A DNA stretch of 64,000 nucleotides from Diorhabda sublineata. Lineage: Eukaryota; Arthropoda; Insecta; Coleoptera; Chrysomelidae. The stretch lies in NCBI RefSeq assembly GCF_026230105.1, contig NC_079484.1, positions 2,681,805 to 2,745,804 on the forward strand, given 5' to 3'. How positions within the stretch are numbered: position 1 is the first letter of the stretch; each line of letters starts with the position of its first letter. The notes under the pieces are model-generated. The model ran no database searches. It saw only the letters and a list, made by a program, of their open reading frames with translations, and was not told the origin of the DNA. The position numbers and the translations under genes are program-made. Positions 55,912 to 64,000 of this stretch are shown piece after piece.

Positions 55912-58900
55912 AAACTTAAGACGACCCTCGTATATTCGTATAAATACCAAAAGTTACAAGAAAAATCAAAATAGAAAAGGGGGAACTCAAACTGAACTGT
56001 AAATAAACACAGTGCTGTCTTTCGAGACCTGGGGGTCCTAGGTCTAACATACAGTGGGGATTATTTTAAAAAAAAACTCAAGACAACCCTCGTATATTCG
56101 AATAAATACCAAAAATAAAGCAAAAATACAAGAAAAATCAAAGTAGAAAAGGGGAAACTCAAACTGGACTGTAAATAGAAACAGTGCTGTCTTTCGATAC
56201 CTGAGGGCCCTAGGTCTAACATACAGTGCGGATTATTTCAAAAAAAACTTAAGACAACCCTCGTATGTTCGTATAAATACCATAAATTACAAGAAAAATC
56301 AAAATAGAAAAGGGGGAACTCAAATTGGACTGTAAATAAACACAGTGCTGTCTTTCGAGACCTGGGGGCCCTAGGTCTAACATACAGTGGGGATTATTTT
56401 AAAAAAAAACTCAAGACAACCCTCGTATATTCGTATAAATACCAAAAATAAAGCAAAAATACAAGAAAAATCAAAGTAGAAAAGGGGAAACTCAAACTGG
56501 ACTGTAAATAGAAACAGTGCTGTCTTTCGATACCTGAGGGCCCTAGGTCTAACATACAGTGCGGATTATTTCAAAAAAAACTTAAGACAACCCTCGTATG
56601 TTCGTATAAATACCATAAATTACAAGAAAAATCAAAATAGAAAAGGGGGAACTCAAATTGGACTGTAAATAAACACAGTGCTGTCTTTCGAGACCTGGGG
56701 GTCCTAGGTCTAACATACAGTGGGGATTATTTAAAAAAAAACTTGAAACAACCCTCGTATATTCGTATAAATACCATAAATAAAGCAAAAATACAAGAAA
56801 AATCAAAGTAGAAAAGGGGAAACTCAAACTGGACTGTAAATAGGAACAGTGCTGTCTTTCGATACCTGAGGGCCCTAGGTCTAACATACAGTGCGGATTA
56901 TTTCAAAAAAAACATAAGACAACCCTCGTATGTTCGTATAAATACCAAAAATGAATCAAAAATACAAGAAAAACCAAAGTAGAAAAGGGGAAACTCAAAC
57001 TGGACTGTAAATAGAAACAGTGCTGTCTTTCGATACCTGAGGGCCCTAGGTCTAACATACAGTGCGGATTATTTCAAAAAAAACTTAAGACAACCCTCGT
57101 ATGTTCGTATAAATACCAAAAATGAAGCAAAAATACAAGAAAAATCAAAGTAGAAAAGGGGGAACTCAAACTGGGCTGTAAATAAACACAGTGCTGTCTT
57201 TCGAGACCTGGGGGTCCTAGGTCTAACATACAGTGCGGATTATTTCAAAAAAAACTTAAGACAACCCTCGTATGTTCGTATAAATACCAAAAATGAATCA
57301 AAAATACAAGAAAAACCAAAGTAGAAAAGGGGAAACTCAAACTGGACTGTAAATAGAAACAGTGCTGTCTTTCGATACCTGAGGGCCCTAGGTCTAACAT
57401 ACAGTGCGGATTATTTCAAAAAAAACTTAAGACACCCCTCGTATGTTCGTATAAATACCAAAAATGAAGCAAAAATACAAGAAAAATCAAAGTAGAAAAG
57501 GGGGAACTCAAACTGGGCTGTAAATAAACACAGTGCTGTCTTTCGAGACCTGGGGGTCCTAGGTCTAACATACAGTGCGGATTATTTTTAAAAAAAACTC
57601 AAGACAACCCTCGTATGTTCGTATAAATACCAAAAATGAAGCAAAAATACAAGAAAAATCAAAGTAGAAAAGGGGAAACTCAAACTGGACTGTAAATAGA
57701 AACAGTGCTGTCTTTCGATACCTGAGGGCCCTAGGTCTAACATACAGTGCGGATTATTTCAAAAAAAACTTAAGACAACCCTCGTATGTTCGTATAAATA
57801 CCAAAAATGAAGCAAAAATACAAGAAAAATCAAAGTAGAAAAGGGGAAACTCAAACTGGACTGTAAATAGAAACAGTGCTGTCTTTCGATACCTGAGGGC
57901 CCTAGGTCTAACATACAGTGCGGATTATTTCAAAAAAAAACTTAAGACAACCCTCGTATGTTCGTATAAATACCAAAAATGAAGCAAAAATACAAGAAAA
58001 ATCAAAGTAGAAAAGGGGGTACTCAAACTGGACTGTAAATAGAAACAGTGCTGTCTTTCAAGACCAGGGGGCCCTAGGTCTAACATACAGTGGGGATTAT
58101 TTTTAAAAAAACTCAAGACAACCCTCGTATATTCGTATAAATACCAAAAATAAAGCAAAAATTACAAGAAAAATCAAAGTAGAAAAGGGGGAACTCAAAC
58201 TGGACTGTAAATAGAAACAGTGCTGTCTTTCGAGACCAGGGGGCCATAGGTCTAACATACAGCGAAAAAAACTCAAGACAACCCTCGTATATTCGTATAA
58301 ATACCAAAAATAAAGCAAAAATTACAAGAAAAATCAAAGTAGAAAAGGGGGAACTCAAACTGGACTGTAAATAGAAACAGTGCTGTCTTTCAAGACCAGG
58401 GGGCCCTAGGTCTAACATACAGTGGGGATTATTTTTAAAAAAACTCAAGACAACCCTCGTATATTCGTATAAATACCAAAAATAAAGCAAAAATTACAAG
58501 AAAAATCAAAGTAGAAAAGGGGGAACTCAAACTGGACTGTAAATAGAAACAGTGCTGTCTTTCAAGACCAGGGGGCCCTAGGTCTAACATACAGTGGGGA
58601 TTATTTTTAAAAAAACTCAAGACAACCCTCGTATATTCGTATAAATACCAAAAATGAAGCAAAAATACAAGAAAAATCAAAGTAGAAAAGGGGGTACTCA
58701 AACTGGACTGTAAATAGAAACAGTGCTGTCTTTCGATACCTGAGGGCCCTAGGTCTAACATACAGTGCGGATTATTTCAAAAAAAACTTAAGACAACCCT
58801 CGTATGTTCGTATAAATACCAAAAATGAAGCAAAAATACAAGAAAAATCAAAGTAGAAAAGGGGAAACTCAAACTGGACTGTAAATAGAAACAGTGCTGT

Positions 58901-59296
58901 CTTTCGATACCTGGGGGCCCTAGGTCTAACATACAGTGGGGATTATTTTAAAAAAAAACTCAAGACAACCCTCGTATATTCGAATAAATACCAAAAATAA
59001 AGCAAAAATACAAGAAAAATCAAAGTAGAAAAGGGGAAACTCAAACTGGACTGTAAATAGAAACAGTGCTGTCTTTCGATACCTGAGGGCCCTAGGTCTA
59101 ACATACAGTGCGGATTATTTCAAAAAAAACTTAAGACAACCCTCGTATGTTCGTATAAATACCAAAAATGAAGCAAAATTACAAGAAAAATCAAAGTAGA
59201 AAAGGGCAAACTCAAACTGGACTGTAAATAGAAACAGTGCTGTCTTTCGAGACCTGGGGGCCTTAGGTCTAACATACAGTGGGGATTATTTTTAAA
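55912..59296. repeat. 172-bp satellite, block 2 (about 20 units, diverged subtypes)
   Basis: Same family as block 1. Most units are a different subtype, with tacctgagggccctag, cagtgcggattatttc and cttaagac. A run at about 58018-58660 is of the block 1 subtype (gaccagggggccctag, cagtggggattattttta, and one short unit with cagcgaaaaaaactc), so block 2 is a mosaic. Confidence 0.93.
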
Positions 59297-60439
59297 ATAA
59301 AGGTTTTCAGTATATAAGATTATGATAATCGATTTTGGAACCCTCTTGTGTATTTTACAGAAAAATTCATTCCATAAATTATATTATTTACTATGATCAG
59401 GTCCTTAAGGGTCCCCTAGAGTCTTGGGGCCAAGGCATGGGCCAATACGAAAAGACGAGCCTGGATAAAAACATACAAACAACTGAATTTTCTTTATTTT
59501 TCTTCAAACAATGTACTGAAATTAAATAAACAAAACCGTGATATTTATTTAATGTCAAGTATAACAATATATTTTACATACATTAATAGCAAGTGTGGAA
59601 TGAATAGGAAAAATTTTGATGGCATTTGAACGGTTTTAATAAAAAGCAGAAATTTGTATACATTTAATCTTAAGTGTGTTTATTTTCCTTACACAATATT
59701 ATAAACATTATTGGGTACATTACGTTGCTATGGAATATAAAGTATTACTTTTCAAACGTTGTTTAATTATTGATTCTGTCATAAACTAAGATAATTTTTT
59801 ATGCAAACTAAGGTAAAACGTGAAAAATATGATAGCGAATTAACAGAAAATTGCTAAATACTACTCGTTTTTAGAGTTTTCTAACTTATCTGCTCAATAT
59901 TCCCTCTAATAATGTTACGGATTCGATCAGTGATATAGACCGTGAAGCCGGTCCTGTTATGTTATCGTAACAAGGCTTGGACAACAGAGGTCAAATAAAA
60001 GACATGACACAAGATAGAAGATTTCTAATTTGGCGCTAAACCTTGAGAAGATTGCTTGCGACATTTTCATAATTGAATAATTTCTAGTGATTTCCAGTGA
60101 TCAATTGTGAAAATTGTCAATTTTCTCTCGTTTTATCCCGTTGACAATTCCAAACGATAAGGCATGTTGTTGTTAAGATTGAATGAAAACATTAACCGGA
60201 AAAAACCGTCAATGATATCGTTTGTTTTAGCTGAAATGTATATAGTAGATTGTAATATATATATACGAATATTATTAATCCACCGATAAGGATATATTAA
60301 TTTAAAAATACTGATAATATTATGATGTCTGCTTCCGTTTCTGGTCGACCTCATTAGATATCTTATTTTTTTCCTTTATTCCATCTCATAAATATACGAG
60401 ATTTGGCTATTAAATAACGAAACTGATAAAAAATTATTC
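59297..60439. other. Intergenic sequence, no supported gene
   Basis: AT-rich. Short frames at 59335-59529 and 60133-60354 are unrecognised. No repeat family was identified. Confidence 0.4.
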
Positions 60440-60840
60440 TACATTCGAATGCTCCCCTTCATTATACTCCCTTCCCCTCGCCGCACACCTTTCCATACGT
60501 TTTTTCCATTGATCGCAGCAGTGCTGCACCGTTTTTGGGCTCCACCCATTCCATTGACACAAATCGGGTCCCTTTCAAAGCGGAAACAAAAAAGTTGCAC
60601 GGTGCCAAATCTGGTTAGTACAGCGGTGCGTTGTCCTGAAGCAAAATCCACGAGTTGTTTCGACAAAACTGACAAATAGGATGGTCTGGTTGACACTTTG
60701 ACCTTCTGGAATACAGAATTGTCCTCATAGGCCTGTTGCAACAATTTATAGCAATCGTCTTTGACCCCATAGGGCGCCCTCTAGGCGCGCAGTCTCGTTA
60801 TTTAATAGCCAGACCTCTTAAAGTAACAGATGTGGGTTGA
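60440..60840 (-). pseudogene. Mariner-family transposase C-terminal fragment
   Basis: Minus-strand frames give CIPEGQSVNQTI (the PEGQTVN block), then WILLQDNAPLY, a stop, PDLAPCNFFVSALKGTRF and, in another frame, HCCDQWKKRMERCAARG. The order matches the mariner catalytic C-terminal half (DNAP...PDLAPCDFFLFPKLK...W-x-x-R-x-x-RC-x-x-x-G). Several frameshifts, a stop after DNAPLY and an internal deletion show it is dead. Confidence 0.8.
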
Positions 60841-61019
60841 GGTATGAAATACAAAAAAATTGTGTGTATTCTCGTAGTCAAAAATGTTGATTCCTTTGAG
60901 CATCAGGTACTAAAAGGATTTTTAAACTGCATTAAAGATCTAAAACACCTCTAGACTCTATTCAAAGGCAAAATATTGCCTATAGACGTTAGGACTATAT
61001 ATATATATTTCATCTTTAC
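60841..61019. other. Short spacer with (AT)n tract
   Basis: A run of about 14 bp of alternating AT lies near 60997-61010. Nothing else was seen. Confidence 0.5.
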
Positions 61020-61500
61020 AGGTCTTCTAGACCCTTGGTTTCACTATTCTTTTCCGCTTGGTACTTCTTCCAACCTCATCAATATCCCGCTTGATTTCTT
61101 TTAGCCGTTTTTTCCTCAAACTTCCTCCTTCTCATTTCTTTAGCACTTTTTTCACTATTTTCTGCTGTAGCAACCTGCTAATATATGCCAACCATCTTGT
61201 TCTTGAACCATTTGTGTTATTTTAGGCTTCTTGTATATCATTCTTCTTCAGATACCTTCTGCCATTTTTCTTTTTCCATATTTACCGTTTATTCTGAGGT
61301 TTCTAGAACTGCTGATCTTCCAATTGTTCCATACTTTCGGATTTTGACTTGACTTGAAAGTTGTTTTGATCTCAGTGTTTTTGGTAGTGATTCTACCACG
61401 TTTTCTTATCAATTCGATGTTTTGACTATTCAAAAACGTGGAAAGTGATTCGTCTTCTGCGTCTTTTGATTCTTTCGAACACTTCCGCTGGCGTACCAAT
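61020..61500 (-). pseudogene. Probable LINE C-terminal remnant
   Basis: Minus-strand translation from about 61210 to 61040 gives SRTRWLAYISRLLQQKIVKK then, past a stop, RLKEIKRDIDEVGRS. This fits the RW-x-GH-x-x-R ... R-x-x-x-W-x-x-x-x-x-x-D-x-x-x-x-G ending of several LINE clades. The upstream frame 61499-61248 (KCSKESKDAEDESL...) has no clear motif. A weak call. Confidence 0.4.
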
Positions 61501-62440
61501 CACAATTAATGGTTCTACGATGCTCTAATGGCATTGACATTTCCAATTATTCCCAAAACATCATTTGCTTCGAATATAACTGGCGCAGTCATTCGGATTC
61601 ATGCGGTCGCGATTTTTTACGCATAGTGCGGCGAAAAACACTAAAAGTATCACAATACAGGACTTTGATCCCAAAACTTGTTAAAATTTTTGCTTTTTCA
61701 TCAATGTTATGACCTACTTTATAACGGTATAGATAACAGTAAATCATACGTTCAGTAACTTTATTATTTATTGGTACAATGTAAAAAATGAGACACCAAA
61801 AAGTACAATTACATTTAATTTCTAAATAAATTCGAAAGTCTGAATTTGAAACAATGATTTTGAATTAATGAATCTTTGCCTTTTGCGATTCTTGTTCTAT
61901 GTTTGTCCCATATAAACCGAACCCCATATTTTGTATCTAGTGCAAGAGTTTTTTGAATTTTACGAGTTTATTGGTTAAAAAAAGTGAATGACTCGAATGA
62001 CTGAAATTAATCTATTCACCTTTTTAGAGAGTTGTTGTCCTACATTCAAATTATAGTATATAGAATACAGATTTAATCTAATAATTTGAATCCTGTCATT
62101 AAATTGATTTTAACGATAATTACCGAACCTTAACTCTTCTCGTAATAATAGTAATTGTTCCTTATAATAATACGTTTTAATGTGTAGAAAGTAAAAATTG
62201 GTTTACGGCACTTTCTAAACAATTTCTTCGAAATCGATTATTTTGAAATCGCATTTCTGCCAACCTAAAATTATCAACACCAAGAACGGTTTTTCAATTT
62301 AAAAACGAATGAAAAAAAAAACTAATTGACCGCAGCATGTTATTGAACAGGTATTTGAAATATCTAATCATAATTCCACCTTCCCAGTTTGATATTAAGT
62401 ATATACGTGAAATAAAACAGTAATAAATAAGTCCACAAGA
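61501..62440. other. Intergenic sequence, no supported gene
   Basis: AT-rich sequence. The plus-strand frame at 61509-61712 is not recognised. No repeats were seen. Confidence 0.4.
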
Positions 62441-62444
62441 AAAA

Positions 62445-64000
62445 GTAAGAACCGATAAGATAGAAATTGTGGGAAATGGCAAGAAAGTAGGGAAATAAGA
62501 AATAGTAAAACAGTCAAAAATAATATAAAAGAAATAATAAGTAGAAAATTAATAAGAAAAAGTAAAAAACACTAAGAAACGATAAGTTTAAATGAAACAA
62601 TATAAAGTAAACATAAGAAAACACGAAAAACAATGAGAAATAGGAAAAAAGGCACCAGACAAATGGAACAATAAGAAACAGTAAGAAAGATACAATAAAA
62701 GACAAACAAGAAACGGTATAACGCAATAAGAAGCGGTAAGAAACAATAAAAACCAGTAGGAATGACACAATAAGTGAAAAACGGTAAGAAATAGTAAGTA
62801 AAAAATAGTAAAAACTTTAAGAAACAGGTAAAAAGAACCAATAGGAAAGGGACAATAAAAAACCAACAATATGAAACAGTAAAAAAGCAAAAATAAACTG
62901 GAAGAAAGAAACAATGAGTGGGAAACAAAGAATGATAATAAGAAATAGTAAAAAAGCAACAAGAAACAAGAAGAAAGAAGTATGAAAAAGCAAAAAACAA
63001 AAAATAGTAAGAAAAAAAAAACGATAAGTAGGAAACAGTGGAAAATAATGAGAAATTAGAAACAGTAAAAAAGTATTAACGAAGAGGAAGAAAGAAATAA
63101 ACAATAAGAAACAGTGAAAACTGTAAGAGACAGGTAAAAAGAACCAATAGGAAAGGGACAATAAAAAACCAACAATATGAAACAGTAAAAAAGCAAAAAT
63201 AAACTGGAAGAAAGAAACAATGAGTGGGAAACAAAGAATGATAATAAGAAATAGTAAAAAAGCAACAAGAAACAAGAAGAAAGAAGTATGAAAAAGCAAA
63301 AAACAAAAAATAGTAAGAAAAAAAAACGATAAGTAGGAAACAGTGGAAAATAATGAGAAATTAGAAACAGTAAAAAAGTATTAACGAAGAGGAAGAAAGA
63401 AATAAACAATAAGAAACAGTGAAAACTGTAAGGGACAGGTAAAAAGAACCAATAGGAAAGGGACAATAAAAAACCAACAATATGAAACAGTAAAAAAGCA
63501 AAAATAAACTGGAAGAAAGAAACAATGAGTGGGAAACAAAGAATGATAATAAGAAATAGTAAAAAAGCAACAAGAAACAAGAAGAAAGAAGTATGAAAAA
63601 GCAAAAAACAAAAAATAGTAAGAAAAAAAAAACGATAAGTAGGAAACAGTGGAAAATAATGAGAAATTAGAAACAGTAAAAAAGTATTAACGAAGAGGAA
63701 GAAAGAAATAAACAATAAGAAACAGTGAAAACTGTAAGGGACAGGTAAAAAGAACCAATAGGAAAGGGACAATAAAAAACCAACAATATGAAACAGTAAA
63801 AAAGCAAAAATAAACTGGAAGAAAGAAACAATGAGTGGGAAACAAAGAATGATAATAAGAAATAGTAAAAAAGCAACAAGAAACAAGAAGAAAGAAGTAT
63901 GAAAAAGCAAAAAACAAAAAATAGTAAGAAAAAAAAACGATAAGTAGGAAACAGTGGAAAATAATGAGAAATTAGAAACAGTAAAAAAGTATTAACGAAG
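62445..64000. repeat. Purine-strand tandem array, 305-306-bp higher-order period, runs off the edge
   Basis: The plus strand is almost pure A/G with short words (aataagaaacagt, aaaaagcaa). The left third (62445-62780) is irregular. From about 62780 a larger copy recurs: aggtaaaaagaaccaatagg at 62826, 63132, 63437 and 63743. The minus-strand frame at 63056-63910 (Phe/Leu/Tyr/Ser-rich) is a by-product of the polypyrimidine strand. The array is cut by the window end. Confidence 0.92.

Noticed and set aside
51050..58761. Many overlapping minus-strand frames of the MLYFWYLYEYTRVV type
   Set aside because: They recur with the 172-bp satellite period and shift frame with each unit; 172 is not a multiple of three.
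63056..63910. 284-codon minus-strand frame, Phe/Leu/Tyr-rich, resembling a membrane protein
   Set aside because: It is the pyrimidine strand of a tandem array; the hydrophobic look comes from TTT, CTT and TAT codons.

Overview
The window is eukaryotic and looks like an insect nuclear genome. It is AT-rich, its genes are split by GT-AG introns on a kilobase scale, AGGTTAGGTT-type motifs are scattered through it, and it carries decayed Tc1/mariner, hAT-like and LINE sequences. A beetle is plausible, but the sequence alone does not settle the order. There is no bacterial-type gene organisation, and I saw no rRNA, tRNA or CRISPR array.

Two protein-coding genes can be reconstructed, both on the minus strand. 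(1) An inwardly rectifying potassium channel (Irk/Kir family) runs from about 49753 down to 29777. It has six shared coding exons (37620-37362, 36710-36525, 36465-36238, 33820-33679, 32662-32435, 30015-29777) and two candidate first coding exons (49641-49382 and 39450-39257). Both first exons end in the same splice phase and give the same junction residue. All junctions keep frame, giving proteins of about 513 and 482-491 residues. (2) A small secreted glycine-rich protein of about 125 residues is encoded by exons 18241-18218 and 15401-15048. The signal peptide is split across the intron, and a TATA box plus initiator lies just upstream of exon 1.

Most of the rest is tandem repeat. Left to right: an 80-bp satellite (88 units in exact register, 861-7900) lying inside a broken Tc1-like transposon; a pentanucleotide TTYGG-type array (11535-13573) with a duplicated ~210-bp tail; a 351-bp array (about 15572-18020) inside the intron of the glycine-rich gene; a 91-bp array (about 19790-23620); an 81-bp array with 27-codon periodicity (34375-35815) in an Irk intron; an ATCGAT-rich minisatellite inside a TIR-bounded element (47529-48911); a 172-bp satellite in two blocks (51169-54637 and 55912-59296) whose units carry a mariner-like terminus; and a purine-strand array with a 305-306-bp period that runs off the right edge.

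Between them are mariner/Tc1 transposase remnants (545-8052, 31090-31345, 45780-46090, 60440-60840), LINE remnants (28225-28420, 49960-50340, and probably 61020-61500), MITE-like elements (37952-38181, 45262-45637), a 146-bp foldback (26442-26587) and a three-copy dispersed family with a 14-bp-stem hairpin (24834, 25973, 27674). The most interesting theme is the repeated link between tandem arrays and DNA-transposon ends or bodies. The clearest case is the 7-kb satellite sitting between the N-terminal and C-terminal coding remnants of one Tc1-like transposase.
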